Counted from the first letter of the stretch, positions 1 through 10,795 are shown. The stretch: 64,000 nucleotides of DNA from Symbiodinium microadriaticum (GCA_001939145.1 LSRX01000058.1:1227283-1291282); one strand, 5' to 3'. Made by a program: numbers and translations. Notes: generated by a model not told the origin, from the sequence alone.

Positions 1-3000
1 GTCTGTGCCAGGGCATGAAACAGCAGTGCAGTTGGTATGGCACGGAGGCAATAGAAAGCTCTTTCAATGAGAGGTAACAGAGCTTGACCGTGGGCAGTCA
101 GAGCTTTCTTCATGGTTTTGAAAATGCCGGCACGGTACTCAGCGATCTTTCCATCAGTGTCAGATGCTGGAGTTTTAGTCTTTGGCCGCACGCAAGCCCC
201 AGTCACGTGAGCCCAGTCCGCCAGGCGGTCAGCACGCGGAAAAACCGCTTTCATCGCAAGGTTTTCGCCCGCGTGCAGGTCAGCATGATATTGCTGGCAG
301 GTAGCCACAAGGTCGAGCTTGGCAAACTGCTGCGCGCAGTGCACGAGACGCTCGAAAAAAAACTTGTAGGTGTGCTCGTTTTCTTTGTTGGCTACCGCGA
401 AGGCCAGGGGGTTGAAGGTGCTGCGGAAGGCAAAGACAGCACTTGCAGGCGCGTAATGCTTGGAGAGCGCTCCGACAGTCAGCAAAACCCACTCGTCTTC
501 TTTCACGAGCCGAAACGTACCGTCCCCGCATAGTTTGACGTACTCTTTGTTGACGAGCCGTTGCAGCGTCTCCTTGACCAGGCGTGGGTTGCAGAAGACA
601 ACCACCGTGGCGTTTGGCTGGACTTGAAGGCCGGCAACTTTCAGAGCATCGGGCACGTCCTGAAGCCCGTCCGTGGAGCCAAGCTCTCGCTCCAGACGCC
701 GCCAGTCCGCTTCGACCCATTTGTACTGACTTATGGGGTCGGATTTGGTACCCTTGTTGACACGATGGTTCTTGGACCATGTTGTCAGCCACGCATCAGT
801 CGGCCGAATGTCTTGATGCTTCTCAACAATCTTGACAAGGTCCTGTGTAGTGAAGCGTGTTGTGGTTTTGACGAAGTCAAGGAGAGCATGCTCAGATGTG
901 GACGTAAGGGGTGTCCATCTCTTGATCGCTGCGAAATCGCCATGCTGGCTGCATGGAGTGTAGGCGCGAGAAATGGAGCTGTCCTCCGCACTGTACGTGG
1001 AGTATCCACGCCAGCCATTTTTGTCTTTGCAGCAAGTGCACGAGTTGCACCACAACAGGACTTTGAAACCCGTGGGCTCCGCGTACCACTGATGGCGAAT
1101 CTTCAGGACACGATTCTCCACCAAACGACTCGCCCAGCTTTTCTCGTGGTCCAGGAAGGCTTCTTTTGTTGTAAACGGAGTTTCAACCGGAAAAGCCGGG
1201 GTTTTGACTGGATAGATGTCATCGCGGTCAGCAGGGGGTCGGCCGCGTGTCTTAACAGCCTCTGCTTTTGCTCGCCCTTTCGGTGCTGCCGCAGCCTTTG
1301 CACGCGCTTTCGCTTTCGCGCGTTTGCCGGCCCCATTCATTGCGGGCAGAGGCCACAAGCAGAGCGGTATCCGCATCTGAGCAAGTGTTTGCTCTATAGC
1401 TGGCGATAACGCGAAGCGGTGAAATTCTACTCCACGGCCTCCGTCTTCTGAATTCGGGCGTCTTCGTGTCGACTTGATCTCTCCGAGGCCAAGACCCTGC
1501 AATTCTTGGAAAAGTTGCAGCCGTGCATCGTATTTTGCTGCTCCTTTCAAACTTGAGATGTGCACACCCACTTCCGTCATGGTAATGGGGTTCTTCGTGC
1601 AGGCGGCAAGCAGTCTCTGTGGAAGCGTGCGCTCTGCGCGCTGAGTCGGGGGACTGCCGGGTCGACGAGAGCTGGCTGGTGCCTGAAGCATTTTAGCAGA
1701 GATTTCCGAATCGACAACGGCGCAAGAGTGCACCACACGCATGTCGAAGTGCCGAATGCCGCACTTGACAGCGTTGTCCGACAGAACATAAGTCGGCTCT
1801 TCCTGCATTGCACTGAATTGCACGAGGGCTGTCAAGCAGGCTGCGGTTGGAACATGATATTCCATCTTGCCAAGGGATGCTTTTGTGGCCGAGCCCCAGC
1901 CTCCTCGCTCCTCCTGCTCGTGCAGCGTGTAGTAGAAGCGTCGTATGCATTTTTGTGCTTCGGTCGAAGGGCGGAGGAATTGGTTAGGCTGGGATGCCCT
2001 CGGACCCCAGGCCGCTGCCGTCCGCAGCCAGATGCTCTGCAAAGCCTTGGTGATAGGCGAGCTGTCAAGCAAGCCCGTGTCCTTGTCCACGATTGCACGC
2101 GCTGTAGCATTCATCAAGATGCGGGCGCTGAAGCCGCAGGAATGGTTTTGCTCCACAGTGACCCACCACTTGCGGAAGAGGCGGTATTGCTGGAAGAGGC
2201 ACAGGTTGACATTCGTGGGGTTGAAACTCAAGGGTACAATCGTTTCTTCTTCGGCACGTCTACGTGCATCTGGGCGCTTGAGACTTTTTTCTTCCGCTCC
2301 AGTTCCCCATTCAAATTTGCCGCCATTAGCAGCCTCGAGCCAACGTCCGAAATCTAAATACTTCGCGACATCCACGGTCTCCCTGCCGGGGTACAGTGGA
2401 TCAAGAATCGGCTTGGCTTCTGGGCCCCAGAGCAGCAGCACGCCTTCATTTTTGCGTAAGCGTTCTTGAATTTTACCGTTGTTGCCCACTCCAATAAAGT
2501 GGTCAATTGGGTAGAACAGGTGCCGGTGGGCCTGGACCAGTTTTTCGAACGCGTCGGCAATGACGCCGAAAGCCGGAGACTTGCCTGCGTTGGGATCCCC
2601 CACGGGCGCAGCCCACCAGCGCGCCTTGCACGTAAAAGTAGTGGAGCGGTCGTGATACAGAGCCACTGCAAGGCTCTTGTGCTGACAGGACGCCAGGCAC
2701 GCTTGGAACAGATCAAAAACGTAGAGTGACGGCAGACCACAGCCGCGGTGCAAGTATTCGCACATGACGGCCACGGGCAGCGTGGTCGTGGTGCCGAGAC
2801 ACGTGGGCAATCTGGCCGCATCTTCAATGCTGAGATCCAGTTGCCGCAGACGATCAATGTGCAGCAAGGAGTCGGCAACAATCTCTGCAACACTGTGCTC
2901 CCGTATGTACTGGGAGTACATGGGCATTTGAGCCCAAAATGCTTCATCCCGAAGCACGGCGCAGTTGCTATTGGCCAACAGTCTGAAGTAGTGCTCGACC

Positions 3001-5891
3001 TCGGCTGCGGCGTCGGCACGGAAGCATGGGCGGGAAAGAGGAGCAACAGGGGCGGTGGGCTCTGAGTCAAGCGGGGGATCTGGTTGCGCTGCAGGCAAGG
3101 GGGACGACGAAGGCGGTGTGTTGCTGCGTGTCATCTGCAGGCATCGAGGAGTCTCCAACGCGTGGGTTGACGTGGTGCTAGGCGAGGAAGTTCGCAGCAT
3201 TTCACGCATGCTGTGTGCATGGTGTAACAAACTCTGAAGCTCGGCTTCTGCACAAAAGGTTTGTAAAAGCAACTCTTGGCAGCCGGCAGGTATGTAGCCA
3301 GTCTCGTTGCAAAGATGCGGATACATTTCAGCCAAACTGAAGGGTTCGGACAGGCTAGATGTCTGGAGCAACAGCAGTGCGGCCCTGGCCTGTTCAGCCG
3401 AAGCAGCAAACAGGGTTGAACACGCGACTTGTAGGCCCTCCAAAGTGACACGGCGGGAGGCAAGCCTTTCGCGCCAATTCGACCACCAGGTGTGGGCGGC
3501 TGGGTGCTGTGCCCAGGCAGACTGTGATGCGGGGGACAGAAGATCTGCAGCTGCCAATAGGAGAGGCAGCACCCACCAGGAGGCTGTGGTTGATGGAAGC
3601 ACGGTCGGGGGAGGACTTTCCCACTGAGCGCACCTAGAAACTTGCTGCACATCTGGGGCTCTCCAGCTAAGCGGCACACTGGGTACCGGGGAAGGAATCT
3701 GTGGTGGGAGAACGGGTTCCTGAGACGCGGATTCTGCACTGCTGGGCGAGCTACACAAGTTCACCACAGCAGGCATGCAGCTGCGATGCGCGCGGTGCCG
3801 GCGCCCTGAGCCGCAAGCCCAGTCCAGGGCAGCGTTGATGTCGAGAGGGTGCAGCCTTGCGGCTTCAGCGGCGACGGACGTAGGGATCCCGAGAGTGCGC
3901 AAGGTAGCAGCGAGGTCCGAGTCGGCAGCCGCGGGCGTGTGCATACCACCTTCCATGGGAGGTGGGAGTGTGCACTCTGCGCCTGCGACACTAAACTCTT
4001 GCAGTTGGAGGTTCGCAGCAAGCTGCAGGGCAGAGGGGAGACTGTGTATGCACTGTCTCGCAGCTGCCTTCGCCACGCGAAAGGTTACAGGCACGGGGGA
4101 CAGTGCCTGGATTTGATAGATGCGCGTGGCAAACAAAGCCGGGTTTGTGGGTGGCTCGGCTGCAACAGGGCCAGCATCAGATGTGCCACGAGTCGCACAG
4201 GAAAGTAGCCGAAAGCTGTGCTCGGCACGGGCACGCAATGCGCAAGACCCCTGCCAGGGAATTGCGGGCCTATCCCCGGCCTGCCCAGTTGGAGGCTGTT
4301 GTCCGGGAGATTCCGATCTACTCGCCCCCGCTGCTGCCGAAATTTGGGGGGGGTGACAGGTCCAATCGACAAGATCTTGTGTGGTGACAAGCGGCAGGTC
4401 GGCATCTCCGCCGGCAGCAGTGTGATCTTCCAGGCAAGACCAGTCTGGCTGCAAATGCCACGCGCGGTGGGCTTCTTCAAAAGAGTTTGGAAGCGCATCG
4501 GCCAAAAATGAAGTTGAAAGCAGATTTGGACTGGCTGCGGGTCGGGAGCTTTCCGACCGCTGCGTGCGTTGCACGTGTTGCGTGGACCCGCGGCGGGCTT
4601 CTTCAAAAGAGTTTGGAAGTGCATCGGCCAAAAATGAAGTTGAAAGCAGATTTGGACTTGCTGCGGGTCGGGAGATTTCCGACCGCTGCGTGCGTTGCAC
4701 GTGTTGCGTGGGCGGTGTGTCAGTTGCAAGACCAGAGCTTGGTGAGTCGAGGACGGTGGCCAGAGTCTCTGCTGAGCAAGGTGGCGGGCTGGGCAACGTC
4801 TGCGCCAGTGGCAGACTTGGCGGGCTTGGATGGGGAGAATCCCTGGGCGAATACGGCGATCGACTCATTGCCCAAGGTTGAACAGACGGGTCGGAGAGAT
4901 ACACTTGTGGCGTGGAAATATCCGGCGCGACGGGGCGTGCCGCAGCACAAGCATCCGTACTACAGATGGATGTGGGGCTCCAAAAGCGATGCTCGGGAGG
5001 ACTACGTGATCGGGATGCTGACTTTGCGGACAACATGCCTCCAAACATAGCTGGAGTCGAAGCATGGGAGGAAGGAGCCACACGCTGGGGAAGCACTGCC
5101 GTCGCTGAGGGCTCATGTGTGCGCTTAAGGCATGCGGCGTAGTGACCCACAGCGGCGCCATGGTCCTGTGTGAACAGCATCACGTGCACCCGCGGTCGGT
5201 GCGACAGGACCTGATACGCCGATGGCAAGTCAATGCAGCACGGGCTGCGCTGGGGCCGAAAGAGGTATGCGCAGGAAGCTGGCGCGTGCAAAACCAGCAG
5301 CCCATGGGAATAAAATCGGCACAGGCCGGAAACTGCTAGCCCTATCTCGCTCACGGAGGTGGCTGGCCTGATGAGTTTTAAACAGGCCTGCGCTGAATTC
5401 TCATATGCGCTGCAATATTTCAGAGCTTGCAGCATGGCCACATCTGCTGGGAGGCCCGTGTGGCAACTGCTTGCGTGCCACCAGCAATGGCTGGTCACGG
5501 GGTTGTCTCGAACTTCATACTGCAACGCTTCTAACAAGCCCAACACTGAAGTGGGCAATGACACAGAAGGACACGGAGGGTCGCCGCATGGGACGTTGCA
5601 ATCATGGATGCGAGGACTTCGCGATCGCACCGGCGAGTTGACACTTGGACCAGTGGCAGTGGCAAGCACATGCAAGCCGGCTTTGCTGCAGAACTTGATG
5701 TCGTCCAGCCTGCGTACAATCGAAGAGGAACTTTTCTTAATGAGAAGTGAGAAGTGTATATATATATATATATATATATGTATGTACGTACACTTTTGTA
5801 TATACATATATTGCACACGCTGCACATGCACGGCGTTGCCTGCCTCGATCGGACGAGGTGCCTCCGGAAGGATTTCGTGGCACGGCCCCAT
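1..5891 (-). CDS. Giant transposase polyprotein: OTU-like protease, DUF3987-like P-loop domain, zinc finger, MULE-type DDE transposase (3' end outside window)
   Basis: Reading the minus strand from the ATG at 5891, I find no stop codon down to base 1, so at least 1963 codons are open and the C-terminus lies outside the window. About residues 130-255 resemble an OTU cysteine protease: Cys136 in SHCWWHAS and His250 in VGHYAACL, 114 residues apart. Residues ~260-900 are Pro/Ser-rich with an in-frame 42-residue duplication. GDPNAGKSP at ~1098 is a Walker-A-like loop; the following segment (GVGNNGKIQERL, then CGFSARILMNA) resembles DUF3987, found in primase/helicase-type proteins. RGRPP at ~1550 is an AT-hook core. 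WCNSCTCC at ~1615 with a downstream CxxH is a WRKY-GCM1/FLYWCH-like finger. LCGDGTFRLV (Asp ~1790) and YHADLHAG (Asp ~1871) match the first two catalytic positions of MULE transposases; the third (Glu) would be off-window. The start is uncertain: the first ~45 codons cross a (TA)n run and may be intron or UTR. The open frame is seen directly; the domain names are inferred. Confidence 0.8.
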   Translation of the reverse strand, partial: MGPCHEILPEAPRPIEAGNAVHVQRVQYMYIQKCTYIHIYIYIYIHFSLLIKKSSSSIVRRLDDIKFCSKAGLHVLATATGPSVNSPVRSRSPRIHDCNVPCGDPPCPSVSLPTSVLGLLEALQYEVRDNPVTSHCWWHASSCHTGLPADVAMLQALKYCSAYENSAQACLKLIRPATSVSEIGLAVSGLCRFYSHGLLVLHAPASCAYLFRPQRSPCCIDLPSAYQVLSHRPRVHVMLFTQDHGAAVGHYAACLKRTHEPSATAVLPQRVAPSSHASTPAMFGGMLSAKSASRSRSPPEHRFWSPTSICSTDACAAARPVAPDISTPQVYLSDPSVQPWAMSRSPYSPRDSPHPSPPSLPLAQTLPSPPPCSAETLATVLDSPSSGLATDTPPTQHVQRTQRSEISRPAASPNLLSTSFLADALPNSFEEARRGSTQHVQRTQRSESSRPAASPNLLSTSFLADALPNSFEEAHRAWHLQPDWSCLEDHTAAGGDADLPLVTTQDLVDWTCHPPQISAAAGASRSESPGQQPPTGQAGDRPAIPWQGSCALRARAEHSFRLLSCATRGTSDAGPVAAEPPTNPALFATRIYQIQALSPVPVTFRVAKAAARQCIHSLPSALQLAANLQLQEFSVAGAECTLPPPMEGGMHTPAAADSDLAATLRTLGIPTSVAAEAARLHPLDINAALDWACGSGRRHRAHRSCMPAVVNLCSSPSSAESASQEPVLPPQIPSPVPSVPLSWRAPDVQQVSRCAQWESPPPTVLPSTTASWWVLPLLLAAADLLSPASQSAWAQHPAAHTWWSNWRERLASRRVTLEGLQVACSTLFAASAEQARAALLLLQTSSLSEPFSLAEMYPHLCNETGYIPAGCQELLLQTFCAEAELQSLLHHAHSMREMLRTSSPSTTSTHALETPRCLQMTRSNTPPSSSPLPAAQPDPPLDSEPTAPVAPLSRPCFRADAAAEVEHYFRLLANSNCAVLRDEAFWAQMPMYSQYIREHSVAEIVADSLLHIDRLRQLDLSIEDAARLPTCLGTTTTLPVAVMCEYLHRGCGLPSLYVFDLFQACLASCQHKSLAVALYHDRSTTFTCKARWWAAPVGDPNAGKSPAFGVIADAFEKLVQAHRHLFYPIDHFIGVGNNGKIQERLRKNEGVLLLWGPEAKPILDPLYPGRETVDVAKYLDFGRWLEAANGGKFEWGTGAEEKSLKRPDARRRAEEETIVPLSFNPTNVNLCLFQQYRLFRKWWVTVEQNHSCGFSARILMNATARAIVDKDTGLLDSSPITKALQSIWLRTAAAWGPRASQPNQFLRPSTEAQKCIRRFYYTLHEQEERGGWGSATKASLGKMEYHVPTAACLTALVQFSAMQEEPTYVLSDNAVKCGIRHFDMRVVHSCAVVDSEISAKMLQAPASSRRPGSPPTQRAERTLPQRLLAACTKNPITMTEVGVHISSLKGAAKYDARLQLFQELQGLGLGEIKSTRRRPNSEDGGRGVEFHRFALSPAIEQTLAQMRIPLCLWPLPAMNGAGKRAKAKARAKAAAAPKGRAKAEAVKTRGRPPADRDDIYPVKTPAFPVETPFTTKEAFLDHEKSWASRLVENRVLKIRHQWYAEPTGFKVLLWCNSCTCCKDKNGWRGYSTYSAEDSSISRAYTPCSQHGDFAAIKRWTPLTSTSEHALLDFVKTTTRFTTQDLVKIVEKHQDIRPTDAWLTTWSKNHRVNKGTKSDPISQYKWVEADWRRLERELGSTDGLQDVPDALKVAGLQVQPNATVVVFCNPRLVKETLQRLVNKEYVKLCGDGTFRLVKEDEWVLLTVGALSKHYAPASAVFAFRSTFNPLAFAVANKENEHTYKFFFERLVHCAQQFAKLDLVATCQQYHADLHAGENLAMKAVFPRADRLADWAHVTGACVRPKTKTPASDTDGKIAEYRAGIFKTMKKALTAHGQALLPLIERAFYCLRAIPTALLFHALAQ
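4471..4711 (-). repeat. In-frame 126-bp tandem duplication inside the transposase linker
   Basis: Two copies start at 4471 and 4597, an offset of 126 bp (42 codons), with only a few substitutions over about 115 bp. The frame is kept, so the protein carries a duplicated Ser/Pro/Asn-rich segment containing SPNLLSTSFLADALPNSFEE. Confidence 0.9.
5757..5800. repeat. (TA)n microsatellite with GTAC-rich flank
   Basis: About 20 bp of alternating TA followed by a TGTATGTACGTACA stretch. It sits inside the N-terminal part of the long minus-strand frame, which suggests that the true first coding exon starts just downstream of it. Confidence 0.85.
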
Positions 5892-8000
5892 TGGAAGCGG
5901 TCACCTGCAGGAAAACATCCGAGACGTTTCCGGTAGTCTTCGACATGTGCAACAAGTTCGACTTTGGAGAGGTGTTCGCTAGTTTATACCGCTTCTGTCC
6001 GTGCAGTTTTTTCTGTAGTGTCTGGACGCGAGGAAATGCAAGTGTCGTGGAATTATGGAAACCGAAAGCATGGATCGCAGCCCTTGGTGTAGTTTTCTGC
6101 AGTCTGTATGTTGTTGGTAGTACCCTGGATTCACATGTACTTGGTCGGCTACATCAGCGCAACACAGTGTGTCAAGGCCATTGAGTGTTCACGTAGAGCC
6201 CGCGATCCGCATGTAGACCTTGACTGAGGCTGGGAGGTCTGGTCTGGACGAAGAACAGGAAGGAGATTAAAACGCTGTGATTTGTGTAGCTTGGTTCGTG
6301 CTGGTAGCAGTAACGGGCACGTGTAGTTTGAACCAAGAACGACGAATGCCCCGGCTGAGTAGGGAACGGGTCGCGGCAAAACTTGCTTCCTGGACACGGC
6401 TCTAGACATGTGGCATGAAGTGGTGACGCGGTACATTGCGGGAACAGATTTCGCTGAGGTTGCACAAGCTCGAAGAAAAGGCACCTACCTTGACAGCTTC
6501 GTCCAACAGGCGCTCATCCTTCCGGTCCTCTAATTACAGTGGCAAGAAGCATGAAGCGAGCTGGGCACTGAAGAACAGGTTTTAGTTGAGTCCTGCGTCC
6601 GAGGGGTGGCATGCTTCTGCTTCTTCTTTGCCAGAACCTGCGTCATGCACGAGTCTGAAAAATCTAGCCGTGAGGGGCCACTTGCAAGCTTGGGCGACCC
6701 CAGCGAGCACATGTTCAAACCCGCACCTGCCGCTGCTTAGGCTTAAGCTTCTCCGGCACCTGCGCGAGTGCACTACAATCATTAGAACGGAATGTTTGCT
6801 GCTCTTTTGACGGCTGGGCCTTCACGCCGTCATCCGTTTTTTTCCAGTCCTCCGTCTAGATTTCATGTGCAAGGACTATGGAAGTAGAAGCCTTAGGCAA
6901 AGAAAATCCGAGGGTTGCACATTGTCCACGCTGACGAATCCGACCTGAAGCAAAAGCCCGGAGCGGCAGATTACGAGTGCATGTCTGCAACAACATATCA
7001 AGCATCGTCCCCTAAGCTCTCCGCTGGCATTTTGAGCTTGAGGCTACAGAATCGTGTGATGTAATCATCGCGGACGCGCTTGCTCTCCTATAACGGTAGG
7101 TAGGTTTGTTTTCAGGCACAACAGTTCCGCGACGTGCATGTGTCCTCCTCAGTGATATCGTGCCAGCTGCACTTTCCTGACCGTACGCGCAGGTTCGTCA
7201 TGGCCTTATGCGATCAAGGAGGGCTTTGCTGGCGAATTCAGCATGGAGGGTTATGTTGGGTTCGTGACGCTGCTTGCAGTGTCTTCTGAGCTCGAGGCAA
7301 GGAAGGACCAGAAAGATTGATGGAGAGAAAACCGGGCGGTGCTTGCGCTTGATCCGAGACTCGAGATAGGGAGGCCTGAACCAGAAAAGCCCTTGGCTTA
7401 TTTCTGAAAGTGCAGCGGCTCAACTAGAATAGCGGACAACTTTGAATGTTGGAGAAGCTAACCGCACGAGGTTTAAGTCCCCCCAGCTGGTGTCAAGTCG
7501 CCCCAAGCCTTCTGGCACACACGGCATTGGAGTGAAGTCACCCCAGGCGGCGTGATGTCAGCCAACAACAGTTAAACTTCAGCCATTCCGCAAGGGCACG
7601 CGCATTTTTGGAGTGTTCCCGGCTCGCACCCAAAATGCCGCGTGCCACGGTGGGTCGCGAAGCCTCATTATAGTGGCCAGACTACAGACACATGACTTGA
7701 TGCTAAAACCCTAGTGTGGGCGCTGATTGTAGTCTCCAAGTCGCCCCAGGTCAATAAACAAGGTAAATCCCTGTAGCGCGTTTAAACCTAGCGCTCTCTT
7801 ATAGTGGTATAGTAATAGAAAAGTAATAGTAGTAACAGTAGTAGAAAGGCCTGGCAGGGCCCCTGAATGTACGCAATTCTACTGTAGTCTTCGCCCTACT
7901 AAAGTAGTCTTAGGGCCGCCCGGACCCCAAGTTCCCTCTGGCGACTTATTTAGTATCGGGGGCCCCTTTAGCATCTGGAGGAAGCGACTACGCTCCGCAC
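5892..8000. other. Stretch without a recognisable gene
   Basis: No long frame with protein-like composition on either strand. On the minus strand the sequence ttttcctgcag directly upstream of 5901 looks like a 3' splice site feeding the transposase frame. Around 7474-7750 a short motif, AAGTC followed by a C-run and A, recurs about four times. A TAG-rich simple repeat lies at 7800-7850. Confidence 0.5.
7474..7750 (+). repeat. Dispersed short motif AAGTCnCCCCA
   Basis: Near-copies occur at about 7475, 7494, 7534 and 7729, separated by unrelated sequence. Role unknown. Confidence 0.5.
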
Positions 8001-8316
8001 TCTGGCTGTTGATCGGTCCTGCAGTCAACATGTCGTTCGTGAGTTCGGGCGTCGATGACGTGACAAAGCAAGCTTTCCCATCAGATCTTTCCGGTGATTG
8101 TTGTATGCTATGTGGTTCAAGTATCTCAGAGATTTCCCTGGGGTCGGCCGGTCATAGCGAGGGATGCTACCGCTCGCCGACCCCTCCCACGTCCTTCGGA
8201 TGCACAGAAACGTACTCACACTGTTCGCTCTTATTTTCGCAAAGCCCGCGCCACCACTTCTTCCGGTTGCTGCGGATGGCCTGAATCCATAGTCGCTTAT
8301 GTGGCTATCTTGACAG

Positions 8317-8317
8317 G

Positions 8318-8349
<32 letters not shown>

Positions 8350-8400
8350 GTGATGGTGCTGATGATGGTGGTGATGCTGATGATGACGGCGACGATGACA
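8317..8400 (+). repeat. (GAT)n microsatellite, partly degenerate
   Basis: About twelve perfect GAT/ATG units followed by interrupted GATGGT and GATGCT units. All frames remain open through it, which gives artefactual poly-Asp and poly-Met frames. Confidence 0.9.
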
Positions 8401-8559
8401 TGGCAGCCGCACCCGCTACCTGAAAAGACCTTCCCACGCATATCGCCTCTCCGAAGCATTCACGCACTGCCTGAGACCACCTTGCCTTCCAATTTTGGTA
8501 ATTCCCTGAGCCTCGTGATCACAATGTTCATGATGCTGCTGGTGATGATGATGCTGACG

Positions 8560-9230
8560 AGTCGTAGTTCAGGCTGTGAAAACTTTATATCTGAAGTTGG
8601 GTGTAGGGTTTTTTTGCGGTTAGGCTTTAAGAGAGGTTTGATGGCTTGGTGTCTGGGTTGGGGTTTCAGGCTTTGGCCTCGGGGTTTAGGGTTTAAACTT
8701 TACTCTGCCGTGTGGGGTTTATGGTTTATCAGCAGTGGCCAGAATGATACTTGCGGATCTTGCCTAGGATTTGTGTATATGTGATGCGCTCTGTTCACGT
8801 TGAGCGTAAGGGAACCTTGGACGACTTGAGAAGAATCTTTTGGGAAAGGAAATGTAGGGCGGGCCTATTTTCCGTTACTGTCCAGGTTTGCGACTTCGGT
8901 TTGAAGTTTCGGCCAACTCCTTAAAGTGGAAAGCGCACAGGCTATCAAGCGTGAAAGCCTCAAACCCGAACCCTATAACCCTAAACGCCTTGAACTCAAA
9001 TCGCAAATACTAATCTACATCATAAAAAAATCGAAACGCCGAATTCGATCGGCCTCGTCCACATGGGCGCCACCGCTCCTCGGCTCTGTCTATTCTTTGA
9101 GATTCGGGAGACATCGTCACCCGGCAAAGAACGGGATCCGGAAGGTGTATACGTTCAACGTTTCGGGTTTCGGGCTTAGGGTTTAGGGCTTACGGTTTCG
9201 GGTGCAGCTTGTAGGGTTCGGCTTCAGGAA
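8560..9230. other. Gene-poor stretch with scattered TTTAGGG-like fragments
   Basis: Fragments such as GGTTTAGGGTTTAAAC (~8695) and GGGCTTAGGGTTTAGGG (~9173) are embedded in otherwise unremarkable sequence. No supported gene. Confidence 0.5.
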
Positions 9231-9231
9231 G

Positions 9232-10795
9232 CGCAGGAGGCGCAGCAGCAAAAGCGCAGCAGCGAAAGCGCAGCAGCGGAAGCGCAGCAGGCGCAGGAAA
9301 CGCAGGAGGTACAAGCAGCACATGCAGGAAGTACAGGAGGCGCAAAAAGAAGCAGGCGGCGCAGACGTATAAATATCAGGAGCCCTATATGGAGGAGTAA
9401 TTATATAATTGTTTCGGGCGTCTATAATATCTACTAATATATATAGATACCGACAACATAGCCCAAGCAAGCGCGGGAGGCGCCGAACCGGAGCGCAGCA
9501 GGCGCAGGCACTTAACGCATGAGGCACAGCACAGCACAGAAAGCGCAGCAGGCGCATGCGGCACAGGAGGCGCAGCGCAGGCAGCGCGGCAGGCGCAGGA
9601 AGCGCAGGAGGCACAGCATAGAAAGCGCAGGAGGCGCAGCAGAGTAGGCGCATGAGGCGTAGCACGGGCAGGCGCACAGGAAGCGCAGGAGGCACAGCGC
9701 AGGAAGCGCATGAGTCGCAAAACGCGCGGCGGCGACGCAGGCGGCGCAGCACGGAAAGCGCAGCAGGCGGAGGAAGCGCAGCACAGGTGCGGGAAGCGCA
9801 GGAAGCCCAGCATAGGAAGCGCAGGGACGCTGCACAGGCGCATGAGGCGCAGCACGGGAACGCAGCATGCGCACGGGAAGCGCAGAAGGCACAGCACAGG
9901 CATGCCTGTGCGCAAGAGGCAGCAAACGCGCGAAAGTGAAGCACGGAAAGCGCAGCAGCCGCAGGAAGCGCAGCACCGGAGCGCAGCAGGCGCAGGAACA
10001 GGAAGCGCAGCAGGCGCAGAAAGCGCAGAAGGCACAGGCAGCGCAGGAGGCAGAAAACGCGCGGAAGCGACGCAGGAGGCGCAGCACGGAAAGCGCAGCA
10101 GCCGCAGAAAGCGCAGGAGGCGCAGCACCGGAGCGCAGCAGGCGCAGGAACGCACAGCAGAGGAAGCGCAGCAGGCTCAGGAGGCGCAGGGCAAGCGGCA
10201 GAGGAGGCGCAGTAGACAGGAAGCGCAGCAGGCGCAGGAAGCGCAGAAGGCACAGCACAGGCAGCGCAGGAGGCAGAAAACGCGCGGAAGCGACGCAGGA
10301 GGCGCAGCACGGAAAGCGCAGCAGCCGCAGAAAGCGCAGGAGGCGCAGCACCGGAGCGCAGCAGGCGCAGGAACGCACAGCAGAGGAAGCGCAGCAGGCT
10401 CAGGAGGCGCAGGGCAAGCGGCAGAGGAGGCGCAGTAGACAGGAAGCGCAGCAGGCGCAGGAAGCGCAGAAGGCACAGCACAGGCAGCGCAGGAGGCAGA
10501 AAACGCGCGGAAGCGACGCAGGAGGCGCAGCACGGAAAGCGCAGCAGCCGCAGAAAGCGCAGGAGGCGCAGCACCGGAGCGCAGCAGGCGCAGGAACGCA
10601 CAGCAGAGGAAGCGCAGCAGGCTCAGGAGGCGCAGGGCAAGCGGCAGAGGAGGCGCAGTAGACAGGAAGCGCAGCAGGCGCAGGAAGCGCAGAAGGCACA
10701 GCACAGGCAGCGCAGGAGGCAGAAAACGCGCGGAAGCGACGCAGGAGGCGCAGCACGGAAAGCGCAGCAGCCGCAGGAAGCGCAGAAGGCGCAGA
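9232..10795. repeat. GCGCAG-rich satellite array with a 223-bp higher-order repeat
   Basis: The whole block is built from short units such as GCGCAGCAGGCGCAGGAA. Within it a long unit recurs exactly: AAAACGCGCGG starts at 10054, 10277, 10500 and 10723, always 223 bp apart. 223 is not a multiple of 3, yet all frames stay open because of composition, giving false Arg/Ala/Gln and Cys/Leu/Ala frames of up to 470 codons. A short break at 9370-9480 contains unrelated AT-rich sequence. Confidence 0.92.

Noticed and set aside
1560..2469. Plus-strand frames of 174-282 codons within 561-2469
   Set aside because: Antisense shadows of the transposase frame with no domain features.
2354..3070. 238-codon minus-strand protein
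   Set aside because: It is the wrong frame; the overlapping frame of the giant transposase carries the recognisable motifs.
5892..8000. Terminal inverted repeat of the giant transposon
   Set aside because: I could not find a sequence here that could be paired with another end; the other end lies outside the window.
8317..8784. Poly-Met or poly-Asp proteins
   Set aside because: Translation of the GAT microsatellite.
9183..10704. Very long frames (up to 472 codons) of Cys/Leu/Ala- or Arg/Ala/Gln-rich protein on both strands
   Set aside because: They are produced by the GCGCAG satellite, which lacks stop codons in most frames; the same codons repeat with the 223-bp unit.
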